Notes: a model not told the origin generated them from the sequence alone. A DNA stretch of 64,000 bases from Gloeophyllum trabeum ATCC 11539 (GCF_000344685.1 NW_006920421.1:818108-882107); one strand, 5' to 3'; positions 1 to 10,647 are shown, numbered from the stretch's first letter. Numbers and translations: made by a program.

Positions 1-913
1 TTCTTTTGTTCCGCGAGAAACGGTGGATAAGCTTGGACTTCGAACTATGATAAATAAGGTTGACCGACGTACGGTGGTGGTCGGCGTTTCTTCCTGCCTG
101 GGATGATGCATTCTTGCCCGGCGTTGCTACACCGTCGACAGGTGTCGGTACCTGCCATGAACTCGCATCTGACCTATATGCAGGATCGCAGAATCAGTAT
201 CGCAAGACGAGCTGCATATATGCTAACGCAGGGCGACCTTCAAGCCTTTGCAGCGGCTGCATGCCCCGAGACTGCGATCATACCATTTGAGCTGTGTACG
301 TATGAAGACAGTCGGCGACGGATACTTACGGCTTGTGACGCAATTCCTCTTCGCGATCTTCCTCCTCTTCGTCTCTCTTCACCCTCTTCAGGTTGTTGCT
401 GAGACCTATCCCGGCGTGCTGCGCGGCTTCAAAGTCATAGCCATTAGTCATCCCGCTGTTTAGATTCAGGGTGGGTGGCAATGCGGTGGGCGAGGTGGTG
501 GCCCACGCAGATGGTGAGCTGGGGTTTGAAGGGCGCTGCGGGTAACCTTGTTGATAGCCGGAGAGATGGAGGAACTGCTGCGATGGATAAACTGTCGGGT
601 CGAGATTCGGGCTGCTGCCCGTCATATTCTGGGATGACGGTGCTTGAGAAGTGGGTGTGTTAGTGAAGAGATTTTGATGGTTATGCTGCTGGAATCCAGC
701 ATCCGACAGGCTGCCTATGCTGTTTTGTGTCGTATACGGCCCATTCTGATGAGTGGTTGTCCCTAGTTGCATTGGCTGCTGCTGCTGCTGCTGCTGATAT
801 GGAAAGTAGGATTGGCCGTTCATCGCGGAGCCGAACGGAAACGTCGACTGCCCTGGCGCCATCGAAACCTGCTGGCCTTGAGGCCTCCGTTGGCGCTGGT
901 CGAAGGCAGACAT
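1..913 (-). CDS. Zn(2)-Cys(6) transcription factor, 5' part (runs off left edge)
   Basis: Four exons can be assembled on the minus strand: 913-330, 271-238, 173-73 and 44 to beyond the window start. All joins keep phase and use GT...AG introns of 58, 64 and 28 nt. Exon 1 gives about 194 residues of Gln/Ser/Pro-rich low-complexity sequence, including a Q7 run, ending in an acidic KRDEEEEDREEE patch. Exons 2 and 3 join to the binuclear zinc cluster: GACSRCKGLK then VRCEFMAGTDTCRRCSN and the sixth Cys in QECIIP, followed by a basic KKRRPPPSKSK linker. All six zinc-binding Cys are present. The family binds DNA in the nucleus and usually carries a fungal-specific transcription factor domain further on, which would lie outside the window. 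The intron after LK has an atypical donor (GTCGCC). Family is certain; target genes are unknown. Confidence 0.85.
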
Positions 914-3173
914 GATGGTGGTAAGGACCAGAAACGATCTCGCTTAGACGTTCTGCCAGTCTAAGGACGGATCCGAGCTGTGAGAAATGTTTGGTCCAGA
1001 AGGGATTTATTGCCGTGTATTGGCGCCACACAGCAAAAAGGGCTACAGGCAAACACGTCCGCGATTTATAGACTCTGGGCTTCCCTTACGGAATGGACCG
1101 CGGTATCGGGCGAGCTAAACGCCGTGTTGCTGTGCCTTGCTCTCGTCGTCGTCAGAATGGATGCCTGTCACCGAGGCAGACGGCGACCAGAGTGCATTCG
1201 GGGTTGCCAGAGGCGACGCCGACTTCAGCGTGCATTGGCAGGATTGTGCAGGGGTCAGCGTTGTATTTGAGCGGAGGCAAAATGCATGGGATAATGAAAA
1301 GCGGTGCATGCGGTGCGTATCTAGATTGGCCGACGCGAAGCACCTGCCTTTTTGGGACCACTCATCCTATGCTAAAATCTTGTGCCTTCCTCCCATAGCC
1401 TCAGGGTCTCCGAGGCAGTGTAAACGTGTAAGCGACCCATAGCGCCTCGCGATACCTACTGTCTTACTCTGAGACGACTCTCAGCTGCTGTATCGTTCGT
1501 GCTATCGATGCCTTATGTTTAGACGCTCACAAACTCACGCTTCCTATCCATATTCCATATTGGGGTCGTATCCTTTCCTGGCTATACGCATTTGTAGGTG
1601 ACAATCCCGATACGAAGGCTCGATTCATCCTCGATATAGTCACTTTTGTGGGGTGACTGTGGGTGCCACATTTATTCCAACCTGTCTGTGCGTGCATCGG
1701 CCACTTGCCGGAAGCGTCTATCCCCGTATACAACGGTGACGAGCCTCGATGCGGCGTCGTAACACCACTTAAGTCTATACTCCTCTTTGACTCTGCTCAT
1801 ATGTTGTGAACGACGGAAGCACATGGGATGGGGGTGCGTCCCATCATCTCTGTCTATTATAGTGGGAGTTGGCAGTGATGCGCTGTGCAGTTGCTTGCAC
1901 ATGGTCGTTTTGCAGGGAGCTGAGTAAATCTCACAATGTCTATGTCTCTTGATTGCTCCTATGTTCTGGCTCAGCGTACTTCCACTTCCTCAGCGCTCCG
2001 TTGCCCATGGAGATTTTGGTTCTGTTCGCGAACTTCTCCCTCTACATCCTTAATATCATTACGCTGAACCAAGATTGAGTTTAATATGTGATGCAGGCGA
2101 CTTCGGCGAGTCTTAATGGATACACCGTTGCTTTGCAGTCTCATACTAGACAGTCCGTTCGTCTTTCGTTCTCCGCTCTTTGCGAGTACTCCGGGGCTTA
2201 CCTCGGCTTCTCTAGATAGTCCCTTTGAATGCCGCTACCGCATGGCGGTTGCCAGCCTTGTCATTTGTCTGGCGACATTTACAAATTAACTTTCCCGAAA
2301 TCGAACCACCAAACATATCTCCGGAATCCAAGATCTGATCCATCACCTCTATGTCTGCCCATGGTACCTCTAGCGACGTCGGAGTCGCCCCTCGTCTGCG
2401 ATCCGCACAAGAGAGTTCCGCGACGTCTGGCAGTTAACCCGCCACACTCGGGAGAGTCCGAATACACTGCGGGAGTTGCAGTCTTTAGGGCCGGGCAAAG
2501 TATTGTAGGAAAGGGAATTCCGCGGGCTCTGGTTGGCTGGAATATTCTTTGGTAGAATCTTTTTGTCCGGCCCTAAGCTGCAACTCCCGAGGACCGAGGA
2601 CCGAGCGATTCCACGGATTTGGTGGCGTGGTTTCGCCTGATTTCGCATCAGTCAAAGGCAGGTTCCACGAACCACAGAAAAGCTTGGATTGTCCATGACC
2701 GGGCAGTAACACAGACAGTTTTTACATCCAGTTGGTTGATCTTTGCCTTTGCGCATGCCGGATAGGGGAGAATCGCTGGTCGTTGGAAGAGCTTCTCTCC
2801 CCGACTAATCTCCGACAGCCCCTTCGTATTCGCGGCAGACTGTTATTCCTCTACACGACTTCTATAGCTTCTGTTTCCAGTCAGTACAGTAGCGCGTTCA
2901 TTATCCCCTCAGGGAAGGGCAAAGACGGGTGAGTCATACACTTTTATAATGCGGTCATATTTATAGGTACAAAGCTGCCGTTCTATACACGCAGGACCCG
3001 CCAGCCATTGCGCGTGGGGTATTTCTGGCCTTCCCCCCGCGCTTCACCGTGAGGATCCCTCGCGATAGTATGCGTTCCTTCGCGTCCCACATCCCCTCTT
3101 GCTGTCCCATTTTCATTCTTGACGCCTCGCCTACCTATCTCGGCCGCTCTGACCTATGTGTCACTTTAAGCTG
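914..3173. other. intergenic region, no gene recognised
   Basis: About 2.3 kb between a minus-strand regulator gene and a plus-strand membrane protein gene, so it should hold both promoters. Several ORFs of 60-108 codons exist on both strands, but none shows a family motif, a signal peptide or splice-compatible neighbours. The only structure I see is the long imperfect inverted repeat at 2470-2589, listed separately. Confidence 0.5.
2470..2589. repeat. long imperfect inverted repeat (hairpin)
   Basis: The left arm starts CGGGAGTTGCAG near 2470. The right arm ends with its reverse complement CTGCAACTCCCG at 2578-2589. The match continues inward through TTAGGGCCGG (arm versus arm) and, more weakly, through GGAAAGGGAATTCC against AAAGAATATTCC. 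Arms are about 30 nt with few mismatches, extending to roughly 50 nt with bulges. It could be a small MITE remnant or a transcribed hairpin. I see no clear target duplication. Confidence 0.6.
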
Positions 3174-4467
3174 ATGAGGACTGCAGCTTCGTCTTTACTC
3201 GCACTCTGCCGCTTCGCCGCGGCAGTCCTCGTGGACGCGAACCCGAACCCGTCGAACAGCAGGTAGTACCACTTATCTGATACGCGTACCGCTTATCTCG
3301 CCGCAAAGGATCGTCTAACATTATCCTCCTCGTTCGTACGTACAGCGATGACCCGGTCCTGCAGTACCGCCCCGCGTTCACACGCTCCATGCCTGTGCAG
3401 ATCCTGCTCACGGGCATCATCTTCACGCTCGCCGCGATCCTGCTCATCCAGCTGCTCTTCACCGCGCGGTACCACTGGCAGCTCTCGCCGGGAAACTATG
3501 TCCTCCAGGTGACGGGCGTGATTAGTCTGGGCAGTTCGTTGGTGGCGTCAATGTATAAGATCCTGACGGTGACGGCGGAGGAGAGCCAGGAGTGGCCGTA
3601 CATGTTGTCGTATATTGCTGTCGACATCCCGCCGCTGCATAATAGAGGGAGCTGGGCGACAGCGGAACTTACGGGATGGTTAGTGATGAACGGGATCATC
3701 TCTGCGCTTATTCAGGTTCGTTCCATTCTTGTTTGCCATGACTGGTGCAGGTCTTGACCGCGCACATAGATGGTGCATGTGCATTTTCTCACTCTGCTCT
3801 TCCCAAGCAAGCTGGTGAAGAATTTGATATTTATCCTCTTGGGTATATCCGATGATTTTTACTACGAGTGAGAGCTAACCAGCATCCCTTAGTTCCCCCT
3901 ACCATCCTGCACGGCGTAGTCCAAGTCCTACCGGTATGGACGAACCCCACAATTGTCTCCATGTCGCACTACCTCGCCAACATTTGCAGCGCAACGCTCG
4001 CCCTCCTCTTCACGCTCATGCTGCTCTACTGGGCCTTCATTTCGAACCGAAAGAACGCGTGGCGCACGGAGGGCGGGACGGCGGCGTTCGGCGTTGCGGC
4101 AATGTTGCTCAGCATCATCATGACAATCATGACGTTCGTGTACATCCCGACGAAGGACCAATACGAGTGGTACCCGGAACTGGTACATGCGATCATGATG
4201 TGGCAGAGCTACTTGGGGTGGTGGTGGTGGGCCGGGTCGCGGGCGCCTTATCTCGTGAATGGATTTGCGGAGCCGAAATCAAAGAAAGGGGGCCCGCGAG
4301 CCACGCGGGCTGCTCAACCTCTGAAAAAGGGGAATGGGAGGCCGATCAGAACGAGTACGGTTGGATTTCTCGGACGATTGGACCATAGTCTCAGACGAAG
4401 GACTAATGCAGGAGATGGGGGCGTAGCGAGCTTACTGATGCGCGAAGTCAAGCTCAAACCGGAGTGA
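3174..4467 (+). CDS. integral membrane protein, unknown function
   Basis: Three exons, 3174-3262, 3346-3715 and 3883-4467, give a protein of about 347 residues. The first exon begins MRTAASSLLALCRFAAAVLV, a possible signal sequence. Later strongly hydrophobic stretches, such as ILLTGIIFTLAAILLIQLLF, ATLALLFTLMLLYWAF and FGVAAMLLSIIMTIMTFVYI, make it a multi-pass membrane protein with perhaps six or seven helices. The C-terminus is basic and polar (KSKKGGPRATRA) and probably cytosolic. Exon 2 ends at CAG/GTTCGT. The exon 3 acceptor is less certain, because the nearest alternative AG at 3891-3892 runs into a stop in the required phase. I do not recognise a named family; it resembles lineage-specific basidiomycete membrane proteins. 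No catalytic motif is visible. Confidence 0.65.
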
Positions 4468-5321
4468 ATGATGGGTAAGGACCTGGGGATTACAATAGGC
4501 TTTTTCTGACGGTCAAAAACTGTAGACAACGAACTCCTGGTACTCATATGGAACAGAAACACCGGTGACCAAGGACTCGGGTGGCCCAGTGAGGGCCGGT
4601 GACATGAATGTGTTCTCGGCAAAGGGAGACAACAGGGCCGTTTACGGGGTATCTTGTGCAAGTAGGATGTATCTTTATTGTACTGTATCAAAGAGCGGTA
4701 GTTGTGTATCACTTCGTATACTGTAGTAGCATCCATGTATCCATCATCCCGTGAACATCCAGCTGACTGTTATTCGTCGCTAAGTCCGAGTCTAATGGGT
4801 ACTGGCTGCTGACACGGATATTCAAACCCCGGGAGCTGTGAGGAGTTGTCCCTAGTTGTGGCTGCGACGCGACGTGCCTGGAGCACGTGACACAACCAGC
4901 CACCTTCTCCTACATGAGAGTCGGCAACGCCTGCCAGCCAAATGTCCGTGTGACCGTGATTGTCACACGCCCATCATTTCGCGCCGTTCTCCTCTGCCAG
5001 CCTCGGACTGAATGATCTATTCCTGCACGATAAAGAGAAACTTTGATACTTTATACAGCTGTTATAATATCTACAGTAGTATTGATGTCATATATGCAGT
5101 AAAGAGAATTATTAAACAGCTAAAAAGCGCAATATGGTAATCATGAATTAGTATTCTTCTTCCCCTGAGTCCTCATACCCTGGGTCTGTATTATCTGTGG
5201 AAGCTGCCATAAAATTAAAAGGATAGCCTTCGAATACCTCTTAACTGTTTTGATTAGAGCATTAATCTTGTCCGCCTTCTTGGTTACTTTTGACTTGATG
5301 GGGACCAGCCTCTTGTCCTTA

Positions 5322-5684
5322 CAGTGCTTTGCATAAAAGTCCGGAAACCGCGATTCGCGAAATGTTGTTTGTGCCAGCCAAACAAACCTATATGGGGTAG
5401 TCGATCACCGTAGCGCGGGCTGTTGGCGGGACGCTTCGACATCCATGTATCATTGTATGAGGGTCGTTCTTGGGGGATTTTGACCTCTGCGTGCTCGATA
5501 TCCTGAAGAGATACAGATCTGAACGTTATTCAGCCTTGAGACGGGCATTTGTGTCCCAGGAGTAATATAGGCTGACTCGAGGACCGTCGCGCCCTCGGTC
5601 AGGTGTTACCCTATAAGGTATTGTTTGTCTGGGACAAACAGAAACGCGCGAAACGCAGTTTCCGGACTTTTATGCAAAGCACTG
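5322..5684. mobile_element. Tc1/mariner-like MITE (CAGTGCTTTGCATAAAAG termini)
   Basis: The left end reads TA/CAGTGCTTTGCATAAAAGTC. The right end is its reverse complement followed by TA, so a TA target duplication flanks a 363-bp element. The terminal inverted repeats continue for some 55 nt with mismatches (CCGGAAACNGCG, then TTTGT and AAACAA blocks). A TA duplication and a CAGT terminus are typical of Tc1/mariner. No transposase is encoded inside, so it is non-autonomous. Its ends match those of the element at 51975-52327. Confidence 0.75.
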
Positions 5685-5814
5685 TAGCTATCCCTGCCTT
5701 GATCTCCATTTGCCGGTGCTTCCAGAAGGGACGTGTTCTATCAAAACGCGTCGAAAACGCGTCAATGGACGCGTCTCGGCAAATGCCGACTATGGCTATC
5801 TGGTGTGTGTTGCG

Positions 5815-6096
5815 TGTGGTGCACTTTTCTCGCTCAGGATCACACTTTAATTAGAATAAAAATCGGAATATATTCTTTTAAATGTGTATGACTCCATCCT
5901 TCCAGTTAAAATTCTCGATTTGTGTCCCTCTCCTGGTTAACCTATCACCTCAGCCCTCTGAACTTGGTCTTATAGCACTTACAAGGCAGTGTATCAAAAA
6001 TTGAACTGGAAGGATGGATTCTATATAACGTCAAAGAATATCCAAAGATTTGTTCGCTATTTTAGAATGTCTCCTCGTCCCGAAAAGTGCACCACA
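5815..6096. mobile_element. MITE with ~95-nt terminal inverted repeats (TGTGGTGCACTTTTC ends)
   Basis: The left terminus TGTGGTGCACTTTTC at 5815-5829 is repeated in reverse complement at 6082-6096. The arms stay related inward through ATTCTAAAATA-like, GGAATATTCTTT and GACTCCATCCTTCCAGTT blocks; the last lies at about 5890-5908 and 5998-6020 in opposite orientations. The arms cover nearly the whole 282 bp, leaving a short loop. There is no coding capacity. The target duplication is not clear. Confidence 0.65.
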
Positions 6097-6699
6097 AGCT
6101 GTAACCAGCATTTCGCTCGTGTGGCTGAAGCGTGACGCGCGCGGCGGAGTTCGAATTTGGCAGGCGTTGCCGACTCCCATCCTACAGGCTTCGATGTTCT
6201 TTATCTTCGCTTCTGCCAGCTGCTGTCACTGTAATGTCGGTGCCGGCCGGGGTTCAACGTAGCTGAGGAGGTCTTCCATGCATGTATTCACACAACTCTC
6301 CAAACCTTGCTACTCCGGCCGACATTTCACAGCTGGGCACCTATCAAATGAGGTAGTCCAGCACCTTGAGATCGGTTTTTCCCGGTGCAGTACGTTCCAT
6401 TACCTTCATTCTCATTCACGGCACGACTTGAATGTGTTCTAGGACTCACTCGTACTATGTCGACAAGTACCAGCTATTACGACGGTCTGCCCTCAGGGGT
6501 CGAGTAAGTATCCTACCCGTTTGCATCGTCTTCTTGAAGAAATCCATTGGATACGAATCCGACGGGCCTCTGTGCTATTTTGGTTACGTTGTGGTTGTTT
6601 GCCTCGAGCGCCCCGGGCCTCATGGCATGGCAGTATTAAAGCTTAAGGCGACTATCGAGTGATCAGTCACAGCCCTTACTCTCAAGCCCTCTACCCCTC

Positions 6700-7472
6700 A
6701 TGCAGTCGCTTGCGCCCCGTGAAAATAACCTTGGGCCACAGTCCAACCTCCGCAACCACCTCAGATTCCGGCCGTACTTCAGCTTGCCCTTTCCTGGCTA
6801 CTGGCGCGAGGACGAGATGCGCCAGCACTGGTGCTTCATCGGCGAGATTGTCCAGGACGTCAGCCTGGTGCGCTTGTCCGTGAACGTGCGCGATGTAGAA
6901 GGCAACGAACTTCTCGTTGCCTTCCACACCAATGATAGGGGTGAATCCTTTCGCGCACGCTGCATGAGAGGCAGTACTTTCGTACTCTTGTATGCTAAGC
7001 AGTATAACTTCGTGTTTGGAGAACACGGGTTCCGGATTGAGGAAGAACATCTACCGTTCTTAAAGGTGAGCCCCGTCCTGTAGGCACATTTTTGGGAAGG
7101 ACATGAGATGAGCAAGTCATCTGTTCTCGTCAGGTGTTCGATATCCCACTGGAGTCGCTGCTCAGGATCAATGATAAACTACACGCTGGTGCATACGCCG
7201 ACCAATGCGGCTTGTGCGGGAAACAGGGAGTCAGCGCACGATGCAGTGGTTGCAGTACGGTTCTCTACTGTGGCAAAGTGCGCAGTTGCATTGCTTATAG
7301 CTAGTCTGCTGTCATGTCACTGACACTCTAGTTGCAGCGATGCCAAGTGAGTGCTTGGAAGGCTGCCGTTCCCCCAGGCGGGCACAAGGAAGAATGCAAA
7401 ATTCTCCGGGCTTTAGTCTGGTTCACGCAGAGGGATTGGTCTACATTCAACGGGAAGTTTCGATTCGCTTAG
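6700..7472 (+). CDS. MYND-type zinc finger protein (family copy 1, intact)
   Basis: Three exons, 6700-7065, 7134-7277 and 7338-7472, give 214 residues with all phases agreeing. Residues 1-122 form an unnamed N-terminal domain (NLGPQSNLRN, HWCFIGEIV, LLVAFHTND, FVLLYAKQYN, GFRIEEEHLPFLK). Residues about 145-190 make a C-terminal MYND finger: CGLCGKQG, ARCSGCSTVLYCGKRCQ, then Trp, His and the last Cys in SAW...GGHKEEC. All eight zinc ligands are present once the acceptor at TTGCAG/CGATGC is used. MYND fingers mediate protein-protein contacts. The N-terminal domain recurs in the two damaged copies at 8027 and 10430, so this is a local tandem family. Function is unknown. Confidence 0.8.
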
Positions 7473-8026
7473 AATCCACCTCCTTCCGTCCATCAAGGAT
7501 TCCGACAGAGGATTATCCCTGAGGTGAAGTCCTTCGCTTCTGCTGTCCTTGCTTTTGCTAGCGTAATTGTACTGTCATCGATCGGGTTCCATGATGGTAG
7601 AGTTTTGCTAGCGAAAGTACAGCTCAGCATTGACCTCTTATATATGAACATCTGCTTCCTGCGAGTTCCAGAGTCTAAGCACGCCGCTGTAGCTTCCGCG
7701 AGACAACTCATGTACTTGTTCCCATGTTTGTTTCCATCACTGTAAGTTGGGGTAAATAATGAAGCTGTCCGACTTTAGCGGCTGTGGCCAACACGCGACG
7801 CGCCTCAACTTTAAGCACGTGACCCGGACGGCGATATATTCAATATTGCTCTCATTGTCAATGCTCAAGCGCTCAAGACTTAGATGCTCGACAACTTGAA
7901 CTTGTCAGCTTGCTGTACACCGACAGAAGCTTTCTACATGTCTTACCTGAGGTCGACGTAGAACCCTTCTGTCTGCTACGCTAGTCCAGCATCGAGACCT
8001 TCTGCTTCTGTTCAACAGTCCGCGCG
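7473..8026. other. intergenic spacer between MYND-family copies
   Basis: There is a 73-codon ORF at 7524-7745 with a hydrophobic start (MKSFASAVLAFASVIVLSS). It has no family resemblance and sits where the promoter of the next copy should be. I see nothing else of note. Confidence 0.4.
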
Positions 8027-8583
8027 ATGATGGCCGAAAATCTGGGCGCGCAATCCACCCTGTGTAATTATGACCGCTTCCGGTCCTACGACGATTCTCC
8101 TTGGCCGGACGAGCTCCGCTACTGGGGTGAAGTCCGCGAGCGCTGGTGCTACATTGGGGAGATCACAGAGGTCGGTACTGTACCGATAGTGAACCGCATG
8201 ACTCCCGGCATGCGCGATATGGAGAAAGCCATCTGCACCGTCGTGTTCCATACCACCAACTTGGCCGACTCCTTTCGCAAGAGCTGCGTGAAGGGCAACA
8301 CGTTGGTCATCTTGTACGCGAAGCAAAATCGGTTCCTGGACGGGAAGCCTGGGTTTCGGATTGAGCAGAAGGATCTCCCGTACGTCAAGGTGAGGCTGGA
8401 ACTGGAGGACGGTGTTCCGGAGAGTGTTCCTGCTGACTGGACCCCGGCTCGCACGGCCGGAAGGCCTTCGACATCCCATTCGCATCCATGCTCGAGGTTA
8501 ACGACAGACTAGGTCTAATGGACCGTAGTATCCTCCCGTGGTCAGTGTTGGCAGGGTCAAGCCTTGACCCCTTGTCTCGGTGA
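8027..8583 (+). pseudogene. MYND-family copy 2, truncated by a hAT-like insertion
   Basis: Exon 1 (8027-8389, 121 codons) aligns along its length with the N-terminal domain of the gene at 6700: NLGAQSTLCN, RWCYIGEIT, CTVVFHTTN, LVILYAKQNRF, GFRIEQKDLPYVK. A 74-nt intron leads to exon 2 at 8464, which starts AFDIPFASMLEVNDRL, matching VFDIPLESLLRINDKL in copy 1. Where copy 1 goes on into its MYND finger, this copy meets the left end of a transposon (target CCCGTGGT at 8535-8542). Reading continues into the element and stops at 8581-8583, leaving about 160 residues and no zinc finger. Even without the insertion the frame would stop a codon later (CCG TGG TGA), so decay may predate it. A MYND-less protein could still be made. 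Confidence 0.75.
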
Positions 8584-9663
8584 CCCCGTCAAGCCGTCAA
8601 GACGGTTTGTCGGGGTTTGTCAGGACCCCTGAAAATACCGATGGAGGTTAGATACCAGAAGACCTGTTTTCCTTCATTTTTACCGGGACCGAATTTTGCC
8701 CAATTTGGCCGTTTTTAACGGGACGCGATACCAACCTAGCCATCGGGCTCCAGATTTACCGGGACCCAGGTATCCGACCTCCGGATTTTGATCCCGCTAC
8801 AAGGGTTTATTTCACCCCAATTTAATCCCAATATGGCATGCTCAGCCACAATGTGCCGTATATGGGCTAATACTTGCCTAAACGGTGCAATTTCCCTTCG
8901 AATATTCATTATGGCAATTGTGGCTGCACAAGCGAGTGATTGAGGACCGGAAGAAGCCTGGTATATACCACACTGGTATCTGACCTTGGGATATTGTGCC
9001 TCACATTTACCGGGACTCAAGTATCTGGCCTCTTGGGCGCTTCTCCACTTTTTACCGCAACTGTATCTAACATACGGCCTTCAGACTCGGCTTTTTTACG
9101 GAATTGGTATCCAACCTCAATCGGTATTTTCAGGGGTCCTGGTTTGTCGAGTGGTCAAGGCGACAACGCGTGACCTTGCCAGGACACGTGCTCCAATTAA
9201 TGGTCCTTGCTTAGACTGTAGTACTAGTACTAGTAGGCTTAGCGGCATTATTTCACTCGATACCTCAGTCGAACTGGTGGGCGTGGGGCAGGACAGTACA
9301 AAAGGACTTAAGGCATCGATGGCATGATGTACTAGCTAATAGTAGCTATAATTTAATAAACAATCCGTCGACCAAGAAGCAAGTGAGCCCAGCGGGCCTA
9401 CACACTCACACAACGGTTAGTACTAGTATGACAATAGACTAGTAGAGCCTCCATATTCATCCCTTAGTATTCATTACCGTCTTAAACTATCAGCCATGTT
9501 TGAATACATGCAAGTCTCGATTATCTAGCGCACCGGCATCCGGGAGTAGAAAATAACCTACTCCGGGGATCACGTGCTGTCCTTGTCGGGCGTCAAGACA
9601 AACCCCGACAAAAGCAGACAAACCCCTTGTCGGGTGTCAAACCCCCCGACAAGGCCATCACTG
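8543..9663. mobile_element. non-autonomous hAT-like DNA transposon with 8-bp target duplication
   Basis: A direct 8-bp repeat CCCGTGGT lies at 8535-8542 and 9664-9671. Between the copies the ends are inverted: CAGTGTTGGC at 8543 and, in reverse complement, CAGTGATGGC ending at 9663. Eight-bp duplications and CAGTG-type termini are hallmarks of the hAT superfamily. Subterminal regions are packed with CCTTGTCGGG/GACAAACCCC motifs. A long internal inverted repeat pairs GGACCCCTGAAAATACCGAT (about 8622-8641) with its complement near 9124-9143. No ORF resembles a hAT transposase, so it is a deletion derivative about 1.12 kb long. The piece at 9190-9663 may be a second nested fragment. Confidence 0.8.
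8672..9125. repeat. degenerate ~25-bp internal repeats of the hAT-like element
   Basis: Inside the transposon a motif close to TTTACCGGGACCCAGGTATC recurs at about 8672, 8712, 8752, 9004, 9050 and 9094. Within each of two groups the spacing is 40-46 bp. Copies diverge (for example TTTTTACGGAATTGGTATCC), so this is an old array and not a fresh microsatellite. Confidence 0.55.
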
Positions 9664-9671
9664 CCCGTGGT

Positions 9672-10425
9672 GACATAGAGGTTTTCTGTTTGTTCTTGTT
9701 TTCCCTCCGGTTCTCCTTTACTCCAGTGATCAGGTTTGTACCAATCCCATTCCTTATTGATATCTCTCGACTGATGAAAGTTCAGCTATGCAGCGTCTTC
9801 AGATGGAGTCTCCCGCGTTGGCTACGAGACAAATGGCCGACGACGCCCTGGTGCCTGTAGTGGACGCGGCTCCGTTGTGCAACTACTGTCGACTGCTTGG
9901 TGATTGCATATCTTTCCCGCTAATACAGAGGCGGGCCTTGCTCAGTGAAATCCGGGGCTGGGGCTCATACCGTCGCAATGCGTCAAATGCCCGTGGTCAT
10001 TGTAGCTGCAAAATATGAAGCTCAAAATTTGACGCTCTCCGTTCGTCTTGGTCCTTGACAAGCACTAGCGGGCTTCCTGACGTCCGACAGAGACCATTGA
10101 AAGTCTCAAAGCTGAGGTCGGCGTGTTCTTCCGCCCGGTATAATAGCCCATACCATGCCCGGTCTAGCATGTACCCGGTAACAAGGTGACTTTGCATAGG
10201 TCCTGTCCCCGGCGCCCACTCTAGAAGTGTGTGCGCTCACTCTAGAAATGTGTGCGCTTTGACCGTTGTTGATCATTGATCACCCCCTGTCCTGCTCCGA
10301 AATCCTTCGGCTTGGCTTCGCGAACATAGGAGGCCTTACATGAAGTGATCGCCAGCTGGTGACCAGCTGGGTGTGTCACATCGAGCTCTGTGTCGCTGGC
10401 TCACTGGTACTCGCTAATCAAAGTG
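9672..10425. other. intergenic region with a short direct repeat
   Basis: No gene is recognised. A 76-codon ORF at 9788-10018 contains CNYCRLLGDC and HCSC, faintly like zinc-ligand spacing, but it cannot be aligned with the MYND fingers nearby. Two adjacent copies of a 21-bp unit CACTCTAGAARTGTGTGCGCT occupy 10217-10237 and 10238-10258. Confidence 0.4.
10217..10258. repeat. two-copy tandem repeat, 21-bp unit
   Basis: Two head-to-tail copies of CACTCTAGAARTGTGTGCGCT differ at one position only (G in the first, A in the second). Confidence 0.75.
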
Positions 10426-10647
10426 TCGCTTGTACGGAGAGGATGCCTTGGACCGCAGTCCAACCTCCGCAATGACCATCGCTTCCGGTCGTCCACTGAC
10501 TTCCCTAGATTTGTGGGCGAGACTTGCGAACATTGGTGCCTCATTGGCAAGATAGTTGCGGTGTTAGTTCCCCGGAGCCCGAGGGTGGCCTTTCAGGTGC
10601 ACGATGTAATTGCTCATGCTATCACCATTGTACCGTCGCGAGCCTAG
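10426..10647 (+). pseudogene. MYND-family copy 3, N-terminal relic
   Basis: The plus-strand reading CLGPQSNLRNDHRFRS...EHWCLIGKIV matches the start of the intact copy at 6700 (NLGPQSNLRN...QHWCFIGEIV). The match fades after about 55 residues and the frame ends at 10647. There is no start codon in the matching position, no later exon and no MYND finger. The fragment lies between the hAT-like element and the 3' end of the ABC transporter gene. Confidence 0.65.

Larger units (their letters stand above)
4468..6699. other. repeat-rich intergenic region
   Basis: This stretch is AT-richer than its neighbours and holds two MITEs (5322-5684 and 5815-6096). Just outside the first MITE, the minus strand of about 5160-5320 reads through KDKRLVPIKSKVTKKADKIN and on to a stop near 5150. 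That may be the tail of a decayed transposase-like ORF interrupted by the MITE, but no family motif remains. From 6100 to 6699 I see only the upstream region of the MYND gene. Confidence 0.45.

Noticed and set aside
8012..8485. 157-codon minus ORF
   Set aside because: Antisense to exon 1 of MYND-family copy 2, whose similarity to copy 1 fixes the plus strand.
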